Shown here: piece after piece, positions 16,771 to 25,000 of the stretch
Layout: every line of letters begins with the position of its first letter
Numbering within the stretch: position 1 is the stretch's first letter
Source: an uncultured Clostridia bacterium
GTDB taxonomy: Bacteria > Bacillota > Clostridia > TANB77 > CAG-508
Assembly: GCA_947626205.1 (NCBI GenBank)
Contig: CANQRO010000008.1
Span: 1-25,959 of the forward strand
Direction of reading: 5' to 3'
Length of the DNA: 25,959 nt
Translations under genes and position numbers: made by a program
Notes under the pieces: generated by a model
Told to the model about the DNA's origin: nothing
Seen by the model: the letters and a program-made list of their open reading frames with translations, nothing else
Database searches by the model: none

Positions 16771-16788
16771 TGATATTGCAAAATATCA
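16771..16788 (-). promoter_or_regulatory. Inverted repeat before the pilus block
   Basis: TGATATT-GCAA-AATATCA, a perfect 7-bp inverted repeat just upstream of the ribosome binding site of the cpaB-like gene. It could be an operator or an mRNA hairpin. A weak promoter candidate (TTGTTT 16825-16830, 16 nt, TACAAT 16803-16808) lies above it. Confidence 0.35.
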
Positions 16789-16820
16789 CCCATTTATATT
16801 TATTGTATATCAAAAAACAC

Positions 16821-16866
16821 TTAAAAACAACATTTTTCTTGCGTGTTACGTAAAAATAATGTTGTT
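16821..16866 (-). terminator. Terminator of the HAD phosphatase gene
   Basis: AACAACATT (16827-16835) pairs with AATGTTGTT (16858-16866), extended inward by a T/A stretch with one bulge. On the minus strand a TTTTTAA tract follows. It separates the HAD gene from the pilus block. Confidence 0.65.
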
Positions 16867-16892
16867 GTAATATTATTGTAATATTGTTCTTT

Positions 16893-17773
16893 TTAAGCTC
16901 GTCCTACATACCTTTTTATTGCTTCTGCAACTCCGTTATGATCGTTATCTGAGACTACTACGTCTCCAATTTTATTGCATGAAAGCATTGAATTTCCCAT
17001 TGCAATTCCAACTCCTGCATTTTCCACCATTTCTTTATCATTAATATTATCTCCTATTGCTATTACTTCACTTTCTTTAATTCCAAGATATTTTATTAAA
17101 AATTCAATTGCTATCCATTTATTTGTATTTTTTTTCGTAATTTCCGTATAATAATATTCTAGTGGAATCTCTGTTGTACCATATTTTACAAGTTTTCTTG
17201 ACATGTGTTCAACATCTAATACCTCTATTTTGGAAATTGTTTTTAATTTATTAACTATACTTGAAAAAATAATTTTATCACTATCACATATTGTCATTTT
17301 TAAAATTGGTAAATTTTCATTTTCTTCAATATAGTTATATATGTTTTCTATTACATTAATTCTTGTTCTTTTTTCCAAAGGCTTTTTATTATTTTCACTA
17401 TCATAGAATAAGGTATTATAGTTTAAAGACTTCGTTATAACTTCAGATTCTGTATATACATTATAATATATACTGTTTTCTTCACAAATTTTAATAATTT
17501 GAAGAACTTTTTCTTTGTCTAAATATGAGCTATATATACTTTCTTCATTTTTGAAATCATATATTAGTGTGCCATTTCCACAAATTGCATATTCATAAGC
17601 ACCAATCTCCTTAGCAATGCTTCTTACATTTTGTGGCATCCTACCGAGATGCAAGAACCACTTTAATTCCGTTTATTAACTGCATTTAAAATGGCTTCTT
17701 TATTTTCATTTGTAACTTCTCCATATGAATTTAATAGTGTTCCATCTAAATCTATGGCTATTAATTTATACAT
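16893..17773 (-). CDS. Cof-type HAD phosphatase, frame broken twice at CGG codons
   Basis: Haloacid dehalogenase-superfamily hydrolase of the Cof type, dephosphorylating small phosphorylated metabolites. The start ATG (17771-17773) gives MYKLIAIDLDGTLLNSYGEV with the catalytic DLDGT (Asp8, Asp10). At codon 35 the frame meets CGG and then AAT TAA; dropping C17671 gives GGA and continues IKVVLAS. Seven codons later that frame meets CGG followed at once by TAG; dropping C17646 gives GGT and continues RMPQNVRSIAKEIG. The result, GIKVVLASGRMP, matches the family's motif II (LAT/SGR). The C-terminal part has IAIGDNINDKEMVENAGVGI, motif IV. The rebuilt protein is 292 residues, of normal length and full motif content. 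Without recoding the gene would lack its catalytic aspartates. Pseudogene or sequence error are alternatives. Confidence 0.85.
17644..17646 (-). other. In-frame CGG at a reading-frame break (site 4)
   Basis: In the HAD gene, TCT CGG TAG in the middle frame; skipping the C gives TCT GGT AGG and the conserved Ser-Gly-Arg. Confidence 0.8.
17669..17671 (-). other. In-frame CGG at a reading-frame break (site 3)
   Basis: In the HAD gene, AAA CGG AAT TAA at codon 35; skipping the C gives AAA GGA ATT AAA and the conserved Gly-Ile-Lys-Val. Confidence 0.8.
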
Positions 17774-17783
17774 ACTCTATTAA

Positions 17784-17813
17784 TATGATGTATTTAATAT
17801 TTTATACATCATA
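17784..17813 (-). promoter_or_regulatory. Hairpin between ribosome binding site and start of the HAD gene
   Basis: TATGATGTAT (17784-17793) and ATACATCATA (17804-17813) form a perfect 10-bp stem with a 10-nt loop. AGGGGAG (17814-17820) lies directly before it and the ATG about 10 nt after it, so folding would bring the ribosome binding site to normal distance from the start. Confidence 0.45.
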
Positions 17814-17839
17814 CTCCCCTTTCTTTAAATTTATACTTT

Positions 17840-17868
17840 ATTATACATATAATATATTTTTTTTACAA
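17840..17868 (-). promoter_or_regulatory. Promoter of the HAD gene
   Basis: TTGTAA (17863-17868), 17-nt spacer, TATAAT (17840-17845) on the minus strand, divergent from the spore protein gene. Confidence 0.6.
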
Positions 17869-18000
17869 TAAATTTTTTATAAATGTTAAAGAAAAAATTA
17901 CCAGTTTATTTTTATGTTATCTGTGCATTCTATATTACGAAGAAGCAAGAATGTTTTTTCAAAATGTAAAATACTTTTTTGCAGGAGGTGAAACATAAAA

Positions 18001-18207
18001 TGGCATCTAACAACAGTAATATCAAAGCAGTTCCAGAAGCTATGGACGCTTTAGAAAAATTCAAATATGAAGTAGCTAGCGAAGTAGGAGTTACTTTAAA
18101 AGATGGTTACAACGGAAACATTTCAGCTAAAGACGCTGGAAAAATAGGTGGTAACATGGTAAGAAAAATGATTCAACAAGCTGAAAACAACATGATTGGT
18201 AAATAAG
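18001..18207 (+). CDS. Alpha/beta-type small acid-soluble spore protein
   Basis: Small DNA-binding protein that saturates forespore DNA and protects it in the dormant spore. The 68-residue product starts MASNNSNIKAVPEAMDALEK and has the two family signatures: KFKYEVASEVGV, which holds the germination protease cleavage site, and GGNMVRKMIQQAEN near the C-terminus. The frame is open upstream to 17979, but ATG 18001 is chosen because AGGAGGTGA (17983-17991) lies 9 nt before it. Such genes are normally read by SigG; I did not find a convincing SigG promoter in the 90 nt above. It is monocistronic, followed by a strong terminator. Confidence 0.95.
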
Positions 18208-18280
18208 TTTTAATATACTAGTTATCTTAAATTGTAGGAATATAATTTTTGTTTTTTTATATAATATTTATATTACATAA

Positions 18281-18307
18281 AAAGGCAGGAATTGTATTCC
18301 TGCCTTT
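18281..18307. terminator. Bidirectional terminator between the spore protein gene and hpf
   Basis: AAAGGCAGGAAT (18281-18292) pairs perfectly with ATTCCTGCCTTT (18296-18307) around a TGT loop. It lies at the 3' end of both convergent genes. Confidence 0.9.
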
Positions 18308-18318
18308 CTTATTGTAGT

Positions 18319-18849
18319 CTATTCTGGTTCTACGATACCATAATTTTTTGAATCTTTTAATTTAAAAATTACATTTACCTTGTTTGTATCAATATTTATA
18401 AAAGTATAGAAATTGTTTTGTGGTTTCTCTTGTAATTTTAAAATTGCATCTTCAACAGACATTGGTTTTGCTTCATAATATAATGTTTTTATAACTTCAT
18501 TTTCAATTTCATGTTCATTTTGTGCATTTAATAATTCTTTTTGCTTTATTGAATCTTCTTTGTTTTGTTTATCCTTTTTAGTTTTCATTTTACGAATTTG
18601 GCCCTCTAATATGTCAATATTCTTATCTATTGCAGCATATAAATCTTTATGGGCTGTTACTGCCTTATATGTATCATTTGCAACCAATACCAACATATCT
18701 GCAATTTGCTCATTTCCTTCGCATTTTATAGTAACATTTACCTCAAAGTTATCTCCAAAATACTTTTCTAATCTTTCTAATTTTTTTTCTACATATGATT
18801 TAATTGCATCTGTAGCCTTTACGTCTTTTCCTGTTATTTTAATATTCAT
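18319..18849 (-). CDS. hpf: Long-form ribosome hibernation promoting factor
   Basis: Binds the 30S decoding site in stationary phase and, in its long form, dimerises ribosomes into inactive 100S particles. The 176-residue product has the N-terminal HPF/YfiA domain (MNIKITGKDVKATDAIKSYV, KLERLEKYFG, AHKDLYAAIDKNIDILEGQI), a charged linker (about residues 95-125) and the C-terminal dimerisation domain (KPMSVEDAILKLQ, FYTFINIDTNKVNVIF, YGIVEPE). The C-terminal domain is a little diverged, but the order and length fit. GGAAAGGAAG precedes the ATG. It follows recO by about 100 nt and ends at the shared terminator. Confidence 0.95.
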   Translation of the reverse strand: MNIKITGKDVKATDAIKSYVEKKLERLEKYFGDNFEVNVTIKCEGNEQIADMLVLVANDTYKAVTAHKDLYAAIDKNIDILEGQIRKMKTKKDKQNKEDSIKQKELLNAQNEHEIENEVIKTLYYEAKPMSVEDAILKLQEKPQNNFYTFINIDTNKVNVIFKLKDSKNYGIVEPE

Positions 18850-18953
18850 AATACTTCTTTCCTTTCCTATTTTATTTGTTCTTTTGTTTACTTTTTGATT
18901 ATATACTATATTATATTTTTTTTCAATTTTTATAGCAAATGTTTTTTATTTTA

Positions 18954-19682
18954 TTAAAACAAGTCTTCCAATTTGTACTGTTTTTCTAATTTTTCGTTTA
19001 AATATATTTTAGAAATAATTTCTAGTTCTTTAATACAATTTGGTGTTATTTCAAAAGAAAATAGTTTTTTAGCTGGTGCTAAAACTATGTATTCAATAGC
19101 ATTTCTAGTTGCTTCAGAAATCTGCATTACACTTTTATCTATTTTTGCACAAGTACCACATTTTAGTCCATTATCTTTAAAACTAAAATATAATAAATTT
19201 TCTTTTTCTCCACAACTTTTACATGTAGAAATATGTGGTGTAAACCCTAATATACATAGTAGCCTTAATTCAAAAATTGCTAAAATTAAATCCATATTCT
19301 TATTAGTTTCAGATATTGTGTAAAGAGTATTTAAAAAAAGTTGCAATATTTGAAAACTATTTTCATTTTCGTTTGTAACGTCATAAATTATTTTTGTAAT
19401 AAATGAAGCATATTTTAACTTATCTAAATCTGTCCTTATATTATAGAACATTTCTATAGTCTCACAAGAATTAATATGATATGTAGTAGTGCCTTGGTAG
19501 AGCATATATTCTCCAAAGCACAAAAATTGGCTACCTGCAAGAAGTGCACTTTTTTCTCTTCTCGCGCCTTTTGCAGCACAACTAATTTTGCCGAAACCAG
19601 GTGTTAGCATTGTTAACATTTTATCGTAATCTCCCATATTACTTTCTAAAATTATTATTCCATTTGTTCTGAATGTTCCCAT
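18954..19682 (-). CDS. recO: DNA repair protein RecO
   Basis: RecFOR-pathway protein that helps load RecA on single-stranded DNA during gap repair. The product of about 242 residues has the N-terminal OB fold (GTFRTNGIIILESNMGDYDKM, LTPGFGKISCAAKGARREKS) and the helical domain with a zinc site, CKSCGE and later CGTC. The frame is open to 19697; the ATG at 19682 is preferred because RecO proteins begin within a few residues of the T-x-G-I strand and GGTGAAG lies upstream. It overlaps the end of yqzL by 44 nt in a different frame, suggesting translational coupling. The era-yqzL-recO order is the usual Firmicutes arrangement. Confidence 0.93.
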   Translation of the reverse strand: MGTFRTNGIIILESNMGDYDKMLTMLTPGFGKISCAAKGARREKSALLAGSQFLCFGEYMLYQGTTTYHINSCETIEMFYNIRTDLDKLKYASFITKIIYDVTNENENSFQILQLFLNTLYTISETNKNMDLILAIFELRLLCILGFTPHISTCKSCGEKENLLYFSFKDNGLKCGTCAKIDKSVMQISEATRNAIEYIVLAPAKKLFSFEITPNCIKELEIISKIYLNEKLEKQYKLEDLF

Positions 19683-19794
19683 CTTTTTCTTCACCATTTA
19701 TACTTTTTTCAATATTTTCTACTTTTAATAATTCCATAAATGTATTGATATCACCTGTATTTTTGAATGTGTTCCATGCAATTTGTTTAATCAT
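19639..19794 (-). CDS. yqzL: YqzL family small protein
   Basis: A 51-codon gene reading MIKQIAWNTFKNTGDINTFM then ELLKVENIEK and a hydrophilic tail. The W-x-x-F-x-x-T-G-(D/N)-(I/V)-(D/N)-(A/T)-(F/Y) pattern is that of YqzL, a conserved small protein of unknown function found directly upstream of recO in Firmicutes. AGGAGC (19803-19808) lies 8 nt before the ATG. The tail is longer than in Bacillus and overlaps the recO start by 44 nt. Confidence 0.85.
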   Translation of the reverse strand: MIKQIAWNTFKNTGDINTFMELLKVENIEKSINGEEKDGNIQNKWNNNFRK

Positions 19795-20004
19795 AAGCGT
19801 CAGCTCCTAACTTTTTAAAAGTAATTTCGTTACTTTTTATAGGAAAATTGTTTTATTTATCTATGCAATATCTATTATTTATCATCTATTTATATTATTT
19901 TTCCTATAAAATGTTTTGTTTTCTTAGGTTATGCAATCTACAAATCAAATTTATATATAAATTGAAACTACTTTTCTTATCTTTTGCGAAATTTACTAAT
20001 TTAT

Positions 20005-20910
20005 TCAAGAATTAGCTTTAAATTTTTTAACAAAATTTTCCTTATCTTGCCAACCTTCACTTACTTTCACCCAAGTTTTTAAATTTATTTTCATATCAAA
20101 CATTTTCTCTAAATCAGTTCTAGCAAAACTTCCTATTTTTTTCAACATTGCTCCATTTTTTCCAATTATAATTCCTTTATGTGATTCACGTAAACAAAAA
20201 ATAGTTGCTTCTATATCATATATTGGCTTTTCACTTTTTGTCATACGTTCTGTCATTTTTTCTACTTCAACATATAAACCATGAGGCACTTCATCATCTA
20301 AAAGTTTTAAAGCTTTTTCTCTAATTGTTTCTTCAACCAATTGTCTCATCGTTTGATCTGTATATTCATCTAAATCGTAAAAGGCTGGACCAGGTTTTAA
20401 TAATTTTTCAATTTCATCTAAAATTATCGTTGTTTTATCTTGCTTTAAAGCGGAAATAGGAATAACTGCCTCAAAATTATATTCTTTTCTATATTTTTCT
20501 ATTATTTCTAGTAATGTCTCTTTTTTAACTAAGTCTATTTTATTAATTATCAATATTGTTTTCTTTTTTGCTTCTTTTATCTTTTCTAATATTATATTAT
20601 CGCCCTTTTTTATTTCACTACTTGTTGCTTCTATTACAAACAAAACAACATCAACATCATTTATACTTCCAAATGCTGTTTCTAACATAGTATTTCCTAA
20701 TTTTGTTTTTGGTTTGTGAATTCCTGGGGTATCTACAAATATTATTTGTGAATTAGTTCTATTTACAATAGCCCTAATTGCAGTTCTTGTAGTTTGTGGT
20801 TTATTGGTCATAATTGCCACTTTTTCTCCAACAAGAGAATTTAGTAAGGTTGATTTTCCAACATTAGTTCTTCCAATAATGGTTACAAAACCAGATTTAA
20901 ACTTTTCCAT
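20005..20910 (-). CDS. era: GTPase Era
   Basis: Essential GTPase that binds the 3' end of 16S rRNA and assists 30S maturation. The 301-residue product has G1 GRTNVGKS (residues 13-20), the effector region NKPQTTR, G3 DTPG (60-63), G4 NKID (123-126), the SALKQD G5 region, and a C-terminal KH domain with GIIIGKNGAMLKKIG and the final helix. Length is standard. AGAGGAAA precedes the ATG. It is followed by a 210-nt gap, then yqzL and recO. A -10 box TATAAT (20943-20948) lies upstream, but the -35 is weak. Confidence 0.97.
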   Translation of the reverse strand: MEKFKSGFVTIIGRTNVGKSTLLNSLVGEKVAIMTNKPQTTRTAIRAIVNRTNSQIIFVDTPGIHKPKTKLGNTMLETAFGSINDVDVVLFVIEATSSEIKKGDNIILEKIKEAKKKTILIINKIDLVKKETLLEIIEKYRKEYNFEAVIPISALKQDKTTIILDEIEKLLKPGPAFYDLDEYTDQTMRQLVEETIREKALKLLDDEVPHGLYVEVEKMTERMTKSEKPIYDIEATIFCLRESHKGIIIGKNGAMLKKIGSFARTDLEKMFDMKINLKTWVKVSEGWQDKENFVKKFKANS

Positions 20911-21046
20911 TTTTCCTCTTTCATTTTAATTATACTCACTTCATTATACTAAATTTGTAAAATAAAGTCTTAAAATTTAATATTTTTTCCGCCATTTTTT
21001 ACTTGACATATTGATTATACCATACTTTTTATAAAAATGTGAAGTA

Positions 21047-21090
21047 AAATAGAGAATACTGTACTATTTTATAGTCAATATTCTCTATTT
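21047..21090. other. Long hairpin between era and the cohesin gene
   Basis: AAATAGAGAATA (21047-21058) pairs perfectly with TATTCTCTATTT (21079-21090); inside it ACTAT/ATAGT (21063-21075) pairs again. T-rich flanks allow it to be a second, backup terminator behind the one at 21104-21147. Confidence 0.55.
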
Positions 21091-21103
21091 AATATCTTTA
21101 TTT

Positions 21104-21147
21104 AAAAAATAGAATAATAATCTATTGTGATTATTATTCTATTTTTT
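21104..21147. terminator. Terminator of the dockerin/cohesin operon
   Basis: A perfect 19-bp inverted repeat (21104-21122 with 21129-21147) around a 6-nt loop, with A and T runs forming the ends of the stem. It lies 17 nt after the stop codon of the cohesin gene. Confidence 0.85.
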
Positions 21148-21164
21148 TTTACTATTATTTTATA

Positions 21165-22031
21165 TTAGTCATTCTTTTTATATGTTTCTTTTCTATAAAT
21201 ACAAAATGTAACAATTGCAGCTATTCCACATATTGCAATTCCAACTAAAACTATATTGTTTTCACCAGTTTTAGGTAAACTACCTGATGATGTAGTTTTA
21301 TCATTTTTTCCACCATCATTTTTTTGTTCACTGCTTTGTCCTGCTGTAGGTTTTTTATCTGTTTCAGTTCCTTCAGATCCGTTTCCGTTTTCATCACCTG
21401 TTTTAGGTGGTTCTTCTGCTGATGGATCCTTTGTTGGATTATCTACTGTTGGATTGTCAACTGAAGGATCGTCTACTGCTGGATCGTCCACTGGTGGGTT
21501 ATCAACTGAAGGATCGTCTACTGCTGGATTATCTTGAGTTTTTTCAGTAATATTTATTGTGATAGATGCTCCTGGAAAATTTGAATTGTGTGAAACTTCA
21601 GAAACATTAACTTTTATAATAGCATCACCTGTTACACCATCTTTTACTTTGAATGTTAAAGTAAATATATTTGAATTAGCTCCAATATCTCCTTTGCCAA
21701 ATGTGTTTTCAAACCAATAGCTCATATTTGATTGATTAAATGTATTTGGTCCAACTGCATCCCAACCACCATCAGTGTTTGATGCTATTGATACGAAATC
21801 TAATTTTTCTTTATCATATTCTATTTTACCATTTATTCCAAATGATGCTTTTTCATCAGTTTGTAAATTTGAGAAATTTACAGCTACTGTGAATGTATCG
21901 CCAGGATGTTGGCTAGTTTCTGCAGCTAAAGCAAGTGCACCTGTTGAAGTATCAGCTTTAACTATACCTGCAGAACAAATTAATATAATTGATAATATTA
22001 AAGTTACTAAATTTTTGTATATTTTATTCAT
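21165..22031 (-). CDS. LPXTG-anchored surface protein with a cohesin domain
   Basis: Wall-anchored receptor for dockerin proteins. The 288-residue product has a signal peptide (about residues 1-26), one cohesin domain (about 30-160: LALAAETSQHPGDTFTVAVN, GINGKIEYDKEKLDFVSI, NIFTLTFKVKDGVTGDAIIK), an acidic Pro-rich linker of VDDP/VDNP five-residue repeats (about 168-210), a low-complexity Lys/Gly stretch, then LPKTGE, a membrane helix and a KETYKKND tail. This is the sortase A layout. A second PPKTG in the linker lacks the leucine and is probably not used. The linker DNA has a 28-bp perfect direct repeat (21457-21484 and 21502-21529). AAGGAGA precedes the ATG, 30 nt after the stop of the dockerin gene, so both are one operon. 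Confidence 0.9.
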   Translation of the reverse strand: MNKIYKNLVTLILSIILICSAGIVKADTSTGALALAAETSQHPGDTFTVAVNFSNLQTDEKASFGINGKIEYDKEKLDFVSIASNTDGGWDAVGPNTFNQSNMSYWFENTFGKGDIGANSNIFTLTFKVKDGVTGDAIIKVNVSEVSHNSNFPGASITINITEKTQDNPAVDDPSVDNPPVDDPAVDDPSVDNPTVDNPTKDPSAEEPPKTGDENGNGSEGTETDKKPTAGQSSEQKNDGGKNDKTTSSGSLPKTGENNIVLVGIAICGIAAIVTFCIYRKETYKKND

Positions 22032-22061
22032 TTAAAACGTTTCTCCTTCCTATAAAATGAA

Positions 22062-25000
22062 TTAATTTTCAAGCCAAGCTCTTTTTAACATTGTGATATC
22101 TGTAGAACCAACTTTTCCGCTTCCATCAAAATCGGCAGCATGGAAATAACATCCTTCAAGAGAATCATTTCCCCAGCCTCTCTTTATAGAAGTAACATCT
22201 GTTGCTCCCATTAAGCCATCTCCATTTAAGTCTCCCTTTACTACTATATCTTCTTCAGTATATATATCTGAATTACCTTGTGAAGAAATTCTTATTTTCA
22301 TACCAGTTCCAATTTTTACTGTACTTGTATTTAATATTTCATTTCCGTTTTTATCTAATATTTTAAATGTTAGATCTGGTTGTGCCATATCTAAAAGTAA
22401 CTGTTCTACAGTTTTGTTATCTGATGCATTTATTACGTGGAAACGTTCTTCTCCATCATCTGTGTTATCTGTTATATGTTGTCCTTTATCTTCTTCAGGT
22501 TGTTCAACTTGACTGCCATGTTCCTCTTCAATATCTTCTGAAACGATTAGTGCAGACATAAATTTAACATAAACAACAGTTGTACCTTCAGATAATTCTT
22601 CAGCTAAAACTTTGAAAGTATATGTTCCATTTTCTCCATCTTTTATGTCGTTTAATGGAACTATTTTACTTCCTACTGCAACACTTTCAACAGTTTGACC
22701 CTCATCTGGATGAATTGTAATTGTTACTTCTGTTTTATCGTTCATGTCAATTTTTTCAATTTTAGCACTTTCATATGTTATATATCCACCGTCAGTACTT
22801 GATAACATAAGTACTTTTTGTTTTGCAATTTCAGCTTTTGCTGCTTGTTCTTCTTCTGGTACTTCAATTCCTGCTATTGTAAATGGGCTAAATGAATCTA
22901 CATATAATATTAATCCTTGTGGAACTACTTCAACTTCTATTTCATTATATCCAGTTATATTCCCTATTTCATCATAAGAATAGTGATATACTTTAAACTC
23001 TCTTTTTCCTGAAATATAGTCTTCATAAGTTGTTCCTTCTGGGAATCCTAATCTTATTCTTACGCTATTTCCTGTATTTACTATTTGTTTTTTGCATAAT
23101 TGCATTCTTATATTATAAGATTCTGTTTTTGCTGTTTTTCCTTTTAAATCACTTACTGAATTAACCATGTTTTCGCTATCTTCATCAGCAATTGTTGTTG
23201 TTGATAATGTTAATCTGTGTGATAATTTGCTTAAATCTGCACCAGCTAATTCTTCTGGTAAGTTAACTTCTTCTCCATTTTCATCTTTTGTTTTCCAATT
23301 TGCAGCTGATACATTTGATGTATCCATTAATTCTGGTTGTGCAAACACATTGCAATCTATTCCTTGACCAGCTAAACTGCAGAAATCGCATTTATTTCCA
23401 ACTGCATAGCAAGCTGGAATTGGTGCTTTTTTACTTTCATGTCCAACAACACCTTTCCACTCAATGCTATAGGCAACTTCATTTGCCGCAAATTGTGTGC
23501 TTGGTGTAAAATCAAATTCAACCCAAGCTTTATCTGATTCACTACTTCCTAAATGATATACTGCATTTGTTAATTGACTATCATTTATTAAGTCATTTCT
23601 CTTTGAACCGTCTGGTTTATATACATCTGTAATTGCTATATTACCCTCGCTATTTTCTTCTAGTGCATCAAAGTAATCATCATATTCTAATCTTACTCTA
23701 AATGTACTTTCAAAGCCTAATTTTACACTTTGTATTGGTGTAGCCTTTGTAATATAAGGTGGTGCCTTATATATGTTTCCTGTATTGTTTACAAACTCTT
23801 CTGTTCTTTCTGTTAAGAAAGATGGATCACCTTTATAATAGAATTCACCAAGTTCTGGAATTCCTTCTGCATTTGTTTTTGGTCCAACATCTGCAACAGC
23901 AAATTGAATTAATTGAACTTGTGGTAATTTGAAATCTATATAATTTCCAAATTCTACATCATTTTTTTCTTCAAGTGCTGGGTATACTGTAGGAGTTATA
24001 TATGCCCAGTTTGTATATTTCCATGCATTCGTTTCTTCATTATATGTAGCAAAACGAGCTAAAATATACTTGCCATCTTTGGCATTTTCAGTATAGTCTT
24101 TACCATTATAGCTAACCCATAATCTAAATGTATCTTTTAAAACTTCACCTTTATCTGAACCTGCATGTTCTCCTTCTTCTACATAATCTGATGTCATTAC
24201 TCTTACTTTGAATAAACCGCTATCATATTCTTCCTCAATTTCTTGTAAAGAAGTTGAAGATAAACTTGGATATTTAAATTCAAACATAGATTGTGAGAAG
24301 ACTCCAGATTCAATACGACGGTCAAATAACTCAGCTGTTCCTACCATAAAGTATCTATGGCTTTGTCTTGTTTCATCATCATCGTCATCGTGAGTAACAT
24401 CTACTCCATACCATTTATCACCAATTTGAACATAGTTCCATGCGTGATTTTCTGTTTGTGTATCTGAAACTCTATATCCTCCGACAGCCACTACACAAGG
24501 TATTTGTAATTTATCTAATATAGCTTTAAATGCTCTAGTATAACTTTCGCAAACACCTTCTCCATATCTTAAGCAGTCATAAGCCGTTCTAGCATTACTG
24601 TATGCTACACTTTCACTGTTATAGTTTGCTACTTCATATTCGAATTTGTATGACATTTTATTCATTTCCCAATCATGAGCAGCTTTTACTAATTCATACT
24701 TATTACTATCTTCATTATCTTCTTTTTTTGCTGTATTTTGTATTTGTGTTACAGCTTCATTTAATAATCTATCATATTCAGTTATTGCTTCAGATACATT
24801 GTCTTTAGTAAATCCAGGTAAGAAATAATCATTTCTTTTTCCTCTACCTAAAAATGCAAAATATTTACCACTACTATTTCTTGTTACTCTTAAAGAAATA
24901 GCTGACCAATCAATCCAGAATGCTTCTGGATAATCAAATTGAAATGCATCTCTTGCAGCTGTCATATCATATAATAATGTTGTTGTTCCTGTTGCATATT

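Noticed and set aside
6408..17671. CGG reassigned to another amino acid as a normal triplet
   Set aside because: The reading frame changes after each CGG and stops follow within three codons in the original frame, so a triplet reassignment alone cannot rescue the genes.
19837..19909. 11-bp inverted repeat TTATAGGAAAA / TTTTCCTATAA in the era-yqzL gap
   Set aside because: The 51-nt spacing and AT-rich composition make this weak. No transposase or target-site duplication is present; nothing else is visible in this 210-nt gap apart from a weak 8-bp hairpin at 19817-19837.
21457..21529. 28-bp direct repeat that could be taken for a small CRISPR-like array
   Set aside because: It codes the VDDP/VDNP linker repeats of the cohesin protein with a 45-nt (15-codon) period. 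There are no spacers or cas genes.
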